Assembly (NCBI GenBank): GCA_028751875.1
Contig: CM054138.1
Span: forward strand, 48,263,825-48,327,824
Length of the DNA: 64,000 bases
DNA from: Rapana venosa
Lineage: Eukaryota; Mollusca; Gastropoda; Neogastropoda; Muricidae
Reading direction: 5' to 3'
The first letter of the stretch is position 1. Every line of letters begins with the position of its first letter. The translations under genes were made by a program, and so were the position numbers. Shown here in pieces: positions 19,982 to 31,000 of this stretch. The notes below the pieces were generated by a model. The model was not told the DNA's origin, searched no databases, and saw only the letters and a list, made by a program, of their open reading frames with translations.

Positions 19982-20192
19982 CTGTTAATATTCATGTACA
20001 CACAATGTCTGTTTCAGAGTGTTTGAAAAAGATGGTGCCCGTGTGGTGATTGACAAAGATTCGCTGGAGTATGTGCAAGGGTCAACAGTGGACTACTATC
20101 AGGAAATGATTCGTTCTACTTTTTGCATCACAGAGAATCCTCAAGCAGAACAGGGCTGCTCCTGTGGTGCATCTTTCTCCATCAAATTATGA
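12768..20192 (+). CDS. ISCA2: ISCA2, mitochondrial iron-sulfur cluster assembly 2, complete, 4 exons
   Basis: A-type Fe-S scaffold/carrier that works with ISCA1 and IBA57 to make [4Fe-4S] clusters in the mitochondrial matrix. Exons 12768-12817, 15719-15863, 16824-16942 and 20018-20192 join in frame to 162 residues (human 154). Residues 1-45 are Arg/Ser-rich with almost no acids, fitting a mitochondrial presequence. The A-type core follows: '[18 protein letters not shown]' with Cys87, and the C-terminal '[12 protein letters not shown]' with Cys152 and Cys154. The 65-residue spacing and the CxC pair equal the three cluster-binding cysteines of human ISCA2. Exon 2 ends with a GC donor. Divergent neighbour of TARBP1. 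Confidence 0.95.
13150..13620 (+). repeat. Old SINE with head D and tail 2, split by (CA)n(TA)n
   Basis: Head remnant 'CAGTTAAGGAATCTCAGGCC' at 13,178, microsatellite 13,329-13,445, then tail-2 sequence to GCTAAGGAACAAAAATAAAA. Same order as the 38.5-kb copy, so the microsatellite grows at a fixed place in this family. In ISCA2 intron 1. Confidence 0.55.
14586..15200 (+). repeat. Main-family SINE (head A + core + tail 2) with tandemly triplicated tail
   Basis: Head ATAGCCTAGTGGTTGGAGTG, core GTGAGACTATATGTATAAAT. The tail unit 'GGCTTAATGGTGGGCAAAGA ... AAAATGTCACCATTGGTG' is then repeated three times with a period of about 86-88 bp (14,920-15,175). Ends GAGGAACAACAACAAAAATG. Confidence 0.75.
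15719..15863 (+). CDS. ISCA2: ISCA2 exon 2
   Basis: 145 nt, acceptor GTGCAG|TTACCAG; donor GTTCAG|GCAAGT is a GC-type site. Using the nearby GT four bases on would shift the frame, so GC is the working choice. Rest of presequence, then 'LKISDACVQ', like human 'IRLTDSCVQ'. Confidence 0.9.
15955..16090 (+). repeat. Dispersed repeat 'G' copy
   Basis: CCCAGCTTAACACCCCGGGA, TATGCACTCTGCCTCACTCA and CATAGACACCCAAGCTTTGA. Same family at 41,105-41,215, 58,635-58,805 and 62,775-62,985 (minus). In ISCA2 intron 2. Confidence 0.6.
16824..16942 (+). CDS. ISCA2: ISCA2 exon 3
   Basis: 119 nt, acceptor TGCACAG|CAACTG, donor GACAG|GTATTT, phase 0 to 2. Holds '[19 protein letters not shown]' with the first cluster-binding Cys. 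Confidence 0.95.
17036..17255. repeat. Fold-back SINE pair
   Basis: Plus-strand head A and start of core (17,036-17,170) run straight into an inverted segment of the same core ('GAGTGGAGTCAGTGCTAATG', 17,171 onward), forming an imperfect palindrome. The inverted part is interrupted by the Tigger element at 17,256. In ISCA2 intron 3. Confidence 0.6.
17437..17557. repeat. (GT)n microsatellite inside the Tigger remnant
   Basis: About 55 GT units with a short interruption GTGCGTGCATACG. Confidence 0.95.
17775..18044 (-). pseudogene. Tigger transposase N-terminal DNA-binding region, truncated
   Basis: Starts [20 protein letters not shown] and continues '[20 protein letters not shown]', the CENP-B/Tigger N-terminal helix-turn-helix. 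It stops making sense after 'LLEWFSVK' at a good donor-like AAAAG|GTGAGC beside a (GA)n tract. Second HTH and DDE domain are absent. No disabling stop within the kept part. Could have been an exon 1 of a spliced transposase. Confidence 0.75.
18428..18907 (-). repeat. Remainder of a main-family SINE, carrying a nested second SINE
   Basis: 'CACGGGACCTCAGTTTATTG' (core) and, after the inserted SINE-B, AGGCTTGAACCTGGGCTGTC with head A (GGTTAGAACATTGAGC on the minus strand). The host sequence is split by Tigger and by SINE-B. Confidence 0.65.
18516..18794 (-). repeat. SINE-B, full length, with 14-bp target duplication
   Basis: tRNA head on the minus strand: GGAGGCACCGTGGTCGAGTG (A box TGGTCGAGTGG) and B box GGGTTCAATCC; central motif TCTTTCCCAAGGACACAACA. 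Flanked by AACTGACTTAAAGT at 18,502-18,515 and 18,795-18,808. Almost identical to the copy at 57,488-57,778 (I count five differences). Confidence 0.9.
19040..19215 (+). repeat. Main-family SINE, 5'-truncated, tail 1
   Basis: 'AGAGTAGGCCATTGTGTGCC', GGGGACTGGATG, GTGCTTATTCCATTATTCTC, AAAGAATAAATAC. Confidence 0.75.
19620..19930 (-). pseudogene. LINE ORF2 C-terminal fragment (RTE-like)
   Basis: Minus-strand reading '[20 protein letters not shown]' and '[20 protein letters not shown]' then 'NRERWRRLI' is typical of the end of non-LTR reverse transcriptase polyproteins. 5'-truncated; a (TA)n tract (19,939-19,975) follows on its 5' side. In ISCA2 intron 3. Confidence 0.75.
20018..20192 (+). CDS. 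ISCA2: ISCA2 exon 4, with stop TGA at 20190-20192
   Basis: Acceptor GTTTCAG|AGTG, phase 2. Begins [20 protein letters not shown] and ends in the family's C-terminus '[11 protein letters not shown]' and stop. Confidence 0.95.
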
Positions 20193-21061
20193 TTGGTATT
20201 CATCTGTTTCTTTTGTAGGAAAGCTTGTATATATAAGAAAATAATTTGTTGGGTGTGGTGACAGGAGGCAAATTTGTAACAAAATACAGGAGGGAAAGAC
20301 TTTTTGGATATGAGAAAAAAAGAGGATGACATATTTTAATGTGTTTTCTACATCATGAGGAATATAGTGCTAACAGCAGATTTTTTCTTACTTTAAAAAT
20401 TTTGTAGAATTTTTATGAATACAAATGGAAATTTCTCACTTTCAGCACAAGGGGAGTGCTCCATTCTAATCGTAATTTTCCAAATTAACCTCAGAAATGA
20501 ACCTTAAACTTCTGTCTTGTACAGCAGCTAAGTAGGTATATTGATAAGGCTTTAACCTTTTATGGTCCTGAAAATTTTGCATACCAGGCGATTTTTACTA
20601 TCTACCAGCAGCACAACTTAATATGCTGAACTGCCATTGCCATACTCCTCATTGTGAATAATTACGTGCATGGAGAAGACTGAGAATGCACTTTAAAGGC
20701 CCTTTGGTTTTCGTCGGCATATGATGGTTTGAGGAAACGTAAATTACCTTGCTATGTGCACCTGAGCCTTTGCTTTAAAACTGGGTTATGCGGTTTGTTA
20801 AGAATCTACAATGAGGATTCCTTGGCAGATGTAACATATCGTATCATGTAATATTTGGCCCAGACCAAAAGTTTTGTTACTAATTGGTATAAGCAAAGTG
20901 TCAAAGGCTAGGTGGAATGTTGAGCAACCTATACTCTCCATTAAAGGAGAAAAATCCCCCTGAAGTTGAAGAAAGACTACCTATATAGCGAGGTACATGA
21001 AAACAGCCAGGGATGCAAACTTCTCATCCAGTGTGTACTTTGTCTCAGTTTTGGGGGCTTT

Positions 21062-21165
21062 GTTTTCAGTTCCTCAGCTAGAGCTCTGAGTTTCACCAAT
21101 GGCGCAATTTTGGACCATTTTTGCCCACCACTAAGGTAGCCGCATTACGACTTCGAGGTTTAGTC
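21062..21165 (-). repeat. Tail-2 repeat
   Basis: GTTCCTCAGCTAGAGCTCTG, TTTGCCCACCACTAAGGTAG, GCCGCATTACGACTTCGAGG. Confidence 0.7.
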
Positions 21166-21744
21166 TCATAGTGATTCCCAGGTGTGATCAGTGAGACAAG
21201 AGTGCATATATATTCTGGGTGTGTTTTGTAAATAATTTTTTTTCAACAGATCACACACACACACACACAAAATACACCAAATATTTTACAATAGGTTTAT
21301 TTGAATTTTTTTTTACAGTCACACCAAACCAATGCATGACATTGACAAACATATGTGCAAATTAAATTAAAAACATCTGTACAAATGACAACAACAACAA
21401 TCATGATTATCATCATCATATTCTTTTTTTTTACTTTTATCAATGTTAATGATTCATATTTTCTTCCTTTTATTTCTAGTTACACCACCATCCTTGTTGC
21501 TTTCCTTTTGTTTGTGTGTGTGTGTGTAACCACTTGCAAATAGTATACTGAAAACAAAGTATATTGTTGCTAAACTTCCCACTGTAAATTTTGTAACTGT
21601 GATTTCTGAAACCACAATTACTCCCCCAACCCCTTTCCTAAAACATGAAGTATGTACAAATGACATTAACCTTTTGGGAGGGGGTGGGAGTGGAATGGGA
21701 AAGGAGGGTGGTTTTAGACTTTGAACCCCTCCCCCTTTCCTTGA

Positions 21745-22378
21745 CTAGAGCTATGATGTTCACCTCTGGTGAGATTCTGTGTATGTAGCTCTTTTTTTTC
21801 TTTTTTTAAAATTCTTTTACATCGAGGATAATGGAATAAGCACTTGTGTGCTTTTTTACATCCAGTCCCTATGTGTATATGTGTATGCAGTTTTGTAAAT
21901 TATGTCATCTGTTCCCACCGGCACACAATGGCCTACTCTTACGAAAAGCGGAACAGGATTTAACGTGTGGGCAAGATGTTCTGCGTGCATTCGCACACGG
22001 GGCCTCAGTTTATAGTCTCATCTGAAGGACATTTGGGGAGTTTTTTTGAGAGACTTTTTGCCCACCATGAAGGTAGCCTCATTCCAACTTAGCGGACGAT
22101 GTCTAAACATGTCTAAGCATGCTTTTTTTTTTTTTTTTTTTTTAATGTTGTCATCCATTCCTAAAGGCATGCAATGGCCTACTTTTCTGAAAGGTGCAAT
22201 GGGTTTTTTTAACATGTACACAAAATGTTCTGGCCTGTTTGAACATGAAACCTCTGTTTATAGTCTCAACCGAAGGACCTTTGAGACTGTGGAGTCAGTA
22301 TGATCAGCTAAGAGGTGGCTTGACCTAGGCCATCAGATCATGAGTTCAAAGCTCTAACTACTAGGCCATCTCTCCCCC
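21745..22378 (-). repeat. Nested SINE pair: a tail-1 SINE inserted into a tail-2 SINE
   Basis: Tail-2 start ('GACTAGAGCTATGATGTTCA') at 21,745, interrupted at about 21,790-22,048 by a tail-1 copy (TCGAGGATAATGGAATAAGC through TATAGTCTCATCTGAAGGAC). Tail 2 resumes 'TTTTTGCCCACCATGAAGGT', then core and head A (CCTAGTAGTTAGAGC on the minus strand) to 22,378. Confidence 0.7.
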
Positions 22379-23964
22379 CCCCCCCAAAAAAAAAAAAAAA
22401 ATTCCATTACTTTTTATCATTTTAACCCTTGAAATATATTGTCTTTTATTTTCTTTTAAAATGTCACCTCTTAGTTCCAAATGTTCAGACAAAGAAGCTG
22501 ACATAGGATAATACATTGTGATGGATTAAAATATATCAAATAAATTTGCATAATATGCATCATTTGCACTGAGCTTGAGTAAATTAAGTGCTATGTTTGT
22601 TGAACTACATTTGCTATAAAGAAAAAGTATCTCATCTGTGTGATGGTTTTTTATGCAGTGTGCAGGCACTAACTGTACAAAATGTTGCACAAGAAAAAGT
22701 AAGTCTTACACGATCATGGGTAACACTGTGATCTTTGAGCAGTGCTGTGGATGTGTGTGTGTGTGTTCCTGAAACATAGTGTTCAGTATTTAAGAGCACC
22801 TGGATCCGCTTTGTGGAAATATTGTTGCTGCTTATTATGATTAAAAATGTGCTTTGAAATTCCACCTATTGTTTCTTCTGTAATGTGAATCATTTTTTAA
22901 GATCTCTTACTATTATCTACAATGCATGAATGGAATGAATCTGTAAATGGATCTAATGCAGGAGCTTTTTTCCTTTAATTCTTTTTTTCCTTAGCTTAAC
23001 TGTTTTACAAATGTATTCAATAGCTTAACATCAAATCAAGGCTGCAAACAAAAAAACATCTAAACAGCTTACGTGTCAAATATATACCAACCCCGTCCAT
23101 TTATCTCCCTTCCCTCACTACAGAAATATAAAATCATCCAAGAAAAGAAAAAGACAGGCTTTCATGAGTCTTCTACTGCATAAATCTGGTGAAAGTCTCT
23201 AGAAAAGGCAAAAAAAAAGTTTTCATCAGGAAAAAAGGACCTGATAATCGTAAGGATGAATTACAAAAAATAAAAATGAAAAGAAACAAGCAAAGTAAAC
23301 ATGCAAAACGCATCTGAAAACACAGAAGTGAATGGGGGCATCGTAATTTAAAGGTATCACCACCAATAACAAAATGGTGATAAAAGCAAGTTGACTTATT
23401 AAATCCAGAGAAACTATTGGTAAGACTTTTGGGGAAGAAAATGAAACTGAAAGACTGTTCAACCAAGAAATGGGTAAAAAGGAAACATGGGGCAAAATGT
23501 TTAGTTCATTTAATGTTGTTTACAAACCCATTGATCACACAAGTCATATCAGACCTATAATCCCACTCCATTCCAAAATTCCTACACACACCCACATGTT
23601 CAAATTTAGCAGATTCTAATCCCCTCAAATATTAAATGCTGTCAGCTTGCAAATTCCATTACATCCACTTCAAGTTCAAATGTTAACAGATTCCAATCTC
23701 TTCAAATATTTCAAAACTACCAACTTATAAAATAAAATGGCAAATGGCCTAACTATCTCATTCTTTTTAAGCAAAGAGAATAACAGGAATGGATATTAAA
23801 AACATTAATTTTCTGGCATAAGAACACAGTTTGGAGTATTACTGAACCCTGAGCTGGCTTCCTCACACATGAAAAGCTCTTCCGCAGGAGAAAAAGACAT
23901 TTTCCCCCCTCTCTTACTCATAATTTTTGCAATTTGGACAGCATAATGCTTCCACCCTGTTGTC

Positions 23965-24155
23965 TTCACGAATGCACGCAGAACATCTTGCGCACACGTT
24001 AAATCCTGTTCCACTTTTTGTAAGAGTAGGCCATTGTGTGCCGGTGGGAACAGATGACAGAATTTACAAAACCCCAAACACACGGGGACTGGATGTAAAA
24101 AAGCACATAAGTGCTTATTCCATTATCCTCGATATTAAAGAATAAATAAATAAAT
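23965..24155 (+). repeat. Main-family SINE, tail 1
   Basis: 'CAGAACATCTTGCGCACACG', GGCCATTGTGTGCCGGTGGG, CACGGGGACTGGATGTAAAA, TCCTCGATATTAAAGAATAA. Confidence 0.8.
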
Positions 24156-24364
24156 TATGTGAAAAAAAAGTTTCGAATGCATTTTGTCAATGTGACTGCA
24201 GTCCATAACTAATGCGCCATGTCATCAAAGATGACCTGAAACAGTACGACTGCCACCAGGGAACAGACTTGACACACGACTTCTCCCATAACTCCCTGAG
24301 GAGTTGTTGGAGCACTACATGGAAATGTCTAAAGGCTTGCAGATGAGCAGACCGGAACCCATTC

Positions 24365-24700
24365 CAGGGGTATTTTTCCTCTGGAGTTCACAACATCTTA
24401 ACCAACTCCACTCCTGAAAATCCTTTGGATGTAACTATAAACCAAGAACCTGCATGCAAACACACGCACAACACCTTGCACACATATTAAAATCCATTCC
24501 GCCATTCGGAAGAGTTGGCCATTGTGTATTGGTAGGAATGGATGACAAATTTTTTAAACCCCATGCACACTGGTGTCATGTGTGGACACTAGCTCTGAGG
24601 TTGGCAAGTGGCTACCATAATGGTAGGCAGAAATGGTTGCTTACGCAAAATCTCTCCATTGATGAACCTCAGAGCTCCAGCCAAGGATTGGGGAAAAAAA
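24365..24700 (+). repeat. Main-family SINE, core + tail 2
   Basis: 'TTTGGATGTAACTATAAACC', GGAAGAGTTGGCCATTGTGT, then GGCTACCATAATGGTAGGCA and GAACCTCAGAGCTCCAGCCA, ending in an A-rich tail. Confidence 0.7.
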
Positions 24701-25763
24701 AAAGGAACACTAATAACTCTTCTTTGAAGCCGTTACAATGGAAAATTACATCAAGAATCTAGCCAGTGCATCAAAGTGGATCTATGCTTACTAAGATGCC
24801 AGTCTGTGCATCCAGTTTGCTGCAAATCAATGTTACACATTTTAAATGTAAAATTCCCTTTTTTCCCCTTTTGAGATTTCCTTTGTTAGCTCTGGTTTTG
24901 CATTCATTTATCTAAATGAGCCCCAAGTTTTAAAAAAAAGACAAAAAAGACTGAATTTCTAGTTCCTTTTCTGACTAATGGTTTCATGACTTATTTTTCC
25001 TTAAAGAGTTGTAAGAAATGTCTGTTAACTCACTGTTTGGGGTTCTAATCAAATAAAATTATTTCAAATACTGTACTTCCCCATTCTGATCAACACTAGA
25101 GATGAAAGTTAGATAATTTGAGCAATACCTTCAAAGCTACTGACACAAAACAGATGATTCTCTTACTGTATGGTTAATCTTTCCCTGGAGATTGGGGGAA
25201 GGACCAAGTCACTATGATAAAACACCTTTTACCTTAGGTATTAAATGCCACTCTCTAAACTGACAAACTTTCTGTGCACTGTTATTGCTGCCCTACATTG
25301 GCCGGTTAACAATAACATGAACAAGAACAAACAAATATACACTCATATAGAGTCACGCTCCATGTTAATACACCATGCTTGCCATTTAGATGGACGCTTG
25401 ACACAAGATACAAAGAGATTCTGCTTTGCATTCTATAAGTATCATCAAACACTACATCACTGCCACCACATGCCTGCAACATTGAGAGAAAATGGTATGA
25501 GATCTAGATTACTACCATCTGTGGCCTACAGCTGTAGTACCTTCCAGAAAACAGATCAGCACATTAAACACAGTGCTTGACAAAACATGCATGCCTTGTT
25601 AGTAACACACATATATCTACTGATCACACATTAACTCTCTCCGAGACAGTGTCCCTTGTCCTAACAATCCCTCTAAAGCAATACAACAAAAGATCATGCC
25701 CCCACACAGTCTACGTGCACTTTTAACTCTTCAGTCCTACAACCAAGAGTCTCTTACTGGTAT

Positions 25764-26780
25764 CTACAGTCTTCTACGACATTTCCTTAGCTTCTGAGAT
25801 GAAAGCGCTTCTTGGGTGTCGGTGTCTCCTTTGGACTGGGATCGTTTTCGTTTCAAGTGTCCTTTGCCCTTTCCCTTTCCTCTTGCCACATCTGCACTGA
25901 CTCCTTCCGTCACTGATGCTGATTTCGCGACCTCCTCCTGATAAATCAGGTTGTTCAGTTTGTTGAACAGTTCTAGGGCTCGGTTCTTCAGGCCCTGGTT
26001 AGCCACAGAGAGTGGCGACTGTGGCTCACTCTTACTGTCTGATTGCTGACCGTGAGGAGATGTTGATAATGCCTCTTCGGCAGAACAAACGGAACAACCA
26101 ATATGCTCTTCATTGAATTTGGACAGCTGCTCCTGGGCAGCCGCCAGCTGTTTCACCAAGTCTTTCTGAGAGTCACTGAAGTCGGAGGTCTTTGCCTCAG
26201 GGCACTCTTCCAAGCACACAGGCAGGGAGTGATCAGCCGTGATGCGCTGGACAGCAAGAGCGATCTGAAGCAGCAGACGCTTGGTGGAGCACTTGGAGGA
26301 CAGGCTCTGATGCAGCTCCTTGGTCAGGCTCATGAAGTGTTCCGCCGAAGAGGAGTCTTCAGAGGTGATGGTTGAAGAGGCAGCCCGCTTAGTGTGGTAC
26401 AGGCAAGCTTTTCTTTCCTCACGTTTGGACAGGGTTCCCCTGGGCTTCAGCAACACCGTGCTTCCATCACATCCGATGATGACATGATCCTCTGAAGAGG
26501 GAGTGGATGTCCTGATGGATGGATCCCACAAGGTGGGGTCCCAGACCTTTCTCTCTGGCAGATGAAACACCTTCCCAGTCACCTTGTTCAGGTGGCTTGC
26601 CACCGTCTCCAGGTTCTTCTCCTGAGCTTGCATGTGGTCCTTCAGCTCCAAGATCAACCGACGCTGCTCCTGCAACTGCCGCTCCTGCTCCGCTATGATT
26701 CGATTCTGCTCGCCAATCTTTACCTTCTGCTCACGATACTCTTTTGTCATGGTGGCAATGGCAGCTGAATGCATCTGCAT
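25764..26780 (-). CDS. FBXO28: FBXO28 exon 5, coiled coil and basic C-terminus, stop at 25764
   Basis: 1,017 nt last coding exon, acceptor GGGAACAG|ATGCAG with a poor pyrimidine tract, phase 0. Coiled coil rich in Glu/Gln/Arg, then about 230 residues of Ser/Glu-rich sequence with CxxC-like 'GCSVCSAEE', then a basic nuclear-type tail 'GKGKGKGHLKRKRSQSKG' and 'KLRKCRRRL'. The basic ending agrees with human 'SKRLRNRK'. Confidence 0.93.
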   Translation of the reverse strand: MQMHSAAIATMTKEYREQKVKIGEQNRIIAEQERQLQEQRRLILELKDHMQAQEKNLETVASHLNKVTGKVFHLPERKVWDPTLWDPSIRTSTPSSEDHVIIGCDGSTVLLKPRGTLSKREERKACLYHTKRAASSTITSEDSSSAEHFMSLTKELHQSLSSKCSTKRLLLQIALAVQRITADHSLPVCLEECPEAKTSDFSDSQKDLVKQLAAAQEQLSKFNEEHIGCSVCSAEEALSTSPHGQQSDSKSEPQSPLSVANQGLKNRALELFNKLNNLIYQEEVAKSASVTEGVSADVARGKGKGKGHLKRKRSQSKGDTDTQEALSSQKLRKCRRRL

Positions 26781-27700
26781 CTGTTCCCAGGACATAAAAG
26801 TATACATTTATGCAACAGCTGACTTCCCTAAAAAGATGGTTTCTATATTCTCTTCAGAAATAAGAATCCTGTGAAAAAAGCAGACCACACAAAATCAGTG
26901 AAGAGCTCTGTGTGTGTGTGTTTGTGTGTATGGTGTGTGTGTGTGTGTGTGTGTGTGCACGCCTGTGTGCAATCAGCAGAGAAAGAGAGATTGTGAGCCC
27001 TGGTGGCATTGTATGGAGCTCCTACCGATGACAGCTGCAGAGGAGACAGTTAAGTTGAAGTTAGTATGCTTAACAACGCAGTCCTCTAACATCTCAGGGC
27101 TCCAATTATTTGTGAATGATTGAGTGATGGGATAGCAACAAAAACCATCAAATAAATATACAGTGACGAACCAGCATATTCTCTCTCTCTCTCATTATGT
27201 CTAGGTTTAGACGGTGTATCAGATATAAATTTTCATAAATTCAGATAGAGTTGATGATCTCAGATTGCTATGCCCATTATGTGAGCAAGCACTGGAGGAC
27301 TAAGTACACTTTGTGTTGTGCTGTCCAGTATTAGAGGATGTTAGAATTACATCCCCGTAAAATATAGTAGACACGCCTAATTTATTTAGCCTCTGTTTAT
27401 TGATGGCATCAAGTCATCCCGAGGTTGTGTGCAGCCTCACTTTATATTTGTGTAAAACTTTCAGCATAAAAGAAATGTTGTTATCCTAAGTCATATTTTT
27501 GTAACTTACTTTTTTGTTACACAGTCACATTTTGTTGTTACTATTGCTCCCCCAACCCCCTAAAAAAAATACTAACCAGTACGGCAAACCCCTTCACATA
27601 TGGGCCAATGGCCTTTTTGTGAATAAATCATTCGAGTTCAAGTTTGAGTTTTCTCTCTCTCTCTCTCTCTCCCTCTCTCTCTTTCTCTCTCTCTCCTTCT

Positions 27701-27745
<45 letters not shown>

Positions 27746-27956
27746 GGCCTGGTGTAAAGGAGCCACTGTTTTTTCAAAATACCCTAATAAGGTATTTGCG
27801 TTCAAGTTCTCTGTCTTGGTTTCGACATAAAAAGATATAAACAATCCCCACACAAATATGCTACTTCCTTTCCACTGTACCTACAGAAAGACACAGAGAA
27901 TCCAAACCAAACTTTAACAAAAGGAGACATGAAGAGAGAGAGAGAGGAAGAAGAGA

Positions 27957-28010
<54 letters not shown>

Positions 28011-31000
28011 GTGAGAGAGAGAGACTGACAAACAGAGATGTAAACCTAAATACGAACACAGAGACCTTATGCATAAACCCGGGAATATTATCTACAATCA
28101 GAAATAACATCCTATCAACAATCCCCCCCCCCCCCCCCCCCCCCCCCACCAAAATGACATATTTTAAGTTATCCTTTTTCTTTTAAAAAAAAAAAATTTC
28201 AAAGAAAGAGAGAGAGAGAGAAATTTCTTACCTGACTCTGCATGCGCTGAACATCAAGCTTGAGAGGCGTGCGTCTCCAGGGAGGGCTGACTGGATTCAG
28301 AGGCATCGGCCACGCACAGTCAATTATGGACATGCCTGCAAAGACAATACCCATTTTTCCCCCCACTTTTTTCAGTTCCTCAGCAAGGTTCACCAATGGT
28401 GAGATTTTTGCATATGCAATCATTCTCCCCCCCTCCCACCCCCCCCCCCCCACTTCCCACCACCACCACTACCACCATTTAGGTCGCCGCATTCCAACTC
28501 TGGGGATGGTATCTAAACATGACACCTGTGTGCAAGCGCTTCAAAAAGATTAATTATAAATCCGTTCCTACAGGCACAAAAGGCCTACTCTTCTCAAAGG
28601 CGTAACAGTTTTTAATGTGTGCGCAAGTTGTTCAGCGTGCATTCACACTTGGGGCCTTGGTGTCTCATCCGAAGGAGTTTGGGAAGAAAGGGCAAGGCTG
28701 GGAATCGAATTCAGAATCTCACGGTTTTCTTGTTAGGCAGGTGAACATCTTAATCATCCTGCCACCTTTCCTTCTTCAACACCCCCTAAAAGACATATCA
28801 CAGGAGGGACTTATCTCACTCTGAAGATTTCTGATGCATCGGACCACCACCACTAACACTTCTGAAGGATTGGAAGCATGAAGACAATGGTGAACCACCA
28901 ACCAATCTTTGATTTTTTAACATGCAAAATGCCTTAAAACAAAAACTCTTCCTTTTTTTTTTTAGCAACAATATTCCCCCTTTTCCCCCTCCCCTGTCAA
29001 TATTATGAGCTTCCCACTGCAAACTTTTCTGACTTTAACTCTAATGTGACTAGAGCTGCCCCAGTCACATCACTGTGCTGGTCTGAGCCTGCAGTGGAGA
29101 AAGACTTTTACAAAAAATGGTTTGTAAACAAACCCCTCTTACCAGACAGAGAAGCCTAATACACCAAACATGGTGAGTTAAATGAAAAATAGATGCTGAA
29201 TTCTACAAATTAAAGTGATCAGATGAAAATGTTTAGAAATATTTAATGCAATTCTGCTGTCTACAATCAACACTGTACTTACATAATCTCCACACACAAA
29301 AATTGTCATATCTAATAAGCACAGGTTTACACAGCATACGCCTGAGAGTATATTCATAATGTATGTGTGCGTAAACACACACACACACACACACATATCA
29401 AAACCCACAAAAACACAAAAAATCCCCCAAACTCCTAAATCCCCCATGAACTCACTTGCCACTTCAAGTGAGCTGGTAGTGAGGTGTCCCGAGCTGATAC
29501 TTGAGTGCAGCGGTGATGATGTCGACACTGTGCTTGGGGAAAAGAACAAGGACTGTGAGCGCTCTGTCATCTGGGCCTTGAGTAGAGGCACAATGAACTC
29601 CTCAAAGTGCTCCATGGCCATAGTGGACAGGTCTCTCAATGACTGCAGCAGGTCGTACGCTCGTGGGGGCTGCGACTCTGTGTTCTGCAGCCTATGCAGC
29701 AGCTGATACAGTTCATCCAGAACCTGAGGGGGGAAAAAAAAACCCGAGGGTGATGTACAATGTATGTTCAGTCAAATGCTACTATGCACGCGCAAACACA
29801 TATGTACGTAAATTATGCAAACACACACACAGCACACACACTCAAACACTGTAATTAACTTTTTTTTTTAATCAACCACCATAATTTGAAAAAATACACA
29901 ATATAATACACACATCTGACAAGACATTAATGATAAATATCAACATGGATGTGAAAATTATGTCACAACAGCTCCCCCTGTTTGGTCAATCGGGTTGTCA
30001 AACATTTTGACTAACATTTAAACTATGGTGATATGTATACCATTTTGCTGGATCCACAGGGGTCTGCCAGTTAAGTAAAACACAAGCACCTTTAGAAAAG
30101 GCCTACCATTCCTGGAATAAAGCAGCAAAGCTCCAAGTCAATGTACTTGGTGTAGGTCATCGACAGCAGTGACAGACGTGTTTCCAGAGCTGACAGGACA
30201 TCCACAAAGCGAGACAGCGCATGATTGCGACGTTCTGACTCTTTGCGAGGCAGCTGTGACTTGATGTTTTTCTGAATCTGGGAATGCAGGCGGTCTACCC
30301 GCACAAATGCCTTGGTCAGTTCCCGGCTGCATATTCGGTTGAATGTTTGGCAAACCTGCACAAAAGGTCAAACAAGCCACAGCATGATTTCTGTGGTTAA
30401 ATGCAGACATTAGCCTGATTAGGACAAGCTCAATAAAAGAGAAATTAGCTATCATTTCAATGATTACTAAATGAAAGAACCAGAGTTAACACGTCAAAAG
30501 AGAAAGTTCAATAAGCTCACCTCTTCTTCAAACAGAAGTAAGGCTGAAAAAGGTCAACAATAATCAATCATTGAATCAATAGTTATAATTCAATGCTTTA
30601 GTGCTTGATCATTTCATGAGATGTCTTAACTAAAAACAAACAATTCCACTGATAAAGTAACATCTCTCTTCAAATCAATGATCTCCAATTGTCCAAGTCT
30701 AGGTGTAGGTTTTTAAAACATCTTGCGCACAAGTTAAATCCTGTTCCGCTTTTCATAAGAGTAGGCCATTGTGTGCCGGTGGGAACAGATGACAGAATTT
30801 ACAAAATCGCATGCACATGTGGACTGGATGTAAAACAGCACATAAGTGCTTATTCCATTATCCTCAATATAATTTTTTTTTTTAAAACAACAAAAAACTG
30901 AGCCACCCACTTATTAAATATTACATATTAAAGTTATTTAGTTACTAGGTGCATACCCATTACCCTCACTCATTCTTTTTGTGTATGGTCTCCCAGTCTG

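Larger units (their letters stand above)
20193..25763. other. Convergent intergenic region between ISCA2 and FBXO28
   Basis: 5.6 kb holding both 3' UTRs and repeats: tail-2 at 21,062-21,165, nested SINEs 21,745-22,375, SINEs at 23,965-24,155 and 24,365-24,700. No further gene recognised. Poly-C/poly-A at 22,374-22,401. Confidence 0.6.

Noticed and set aside
24181..24340. Extra TARBP1-like exon
   Set aside because: It shares a short 'CTTGACACACGACTTCT..GAGGAGTTG' stretch with the intron next to TARBP1 exon 6, but has no coding match; probably a dispersed repeat.
30520..30543. Possible 23-nt FBXO28 exon ('LLLFEEE') between exons 1 and 2
   Set aside because: It has AG and GT borders, but exon 1 joins exon 2 in phase 0 and the direct join matches human FBXO28; adding 23 nt would shift the frame.
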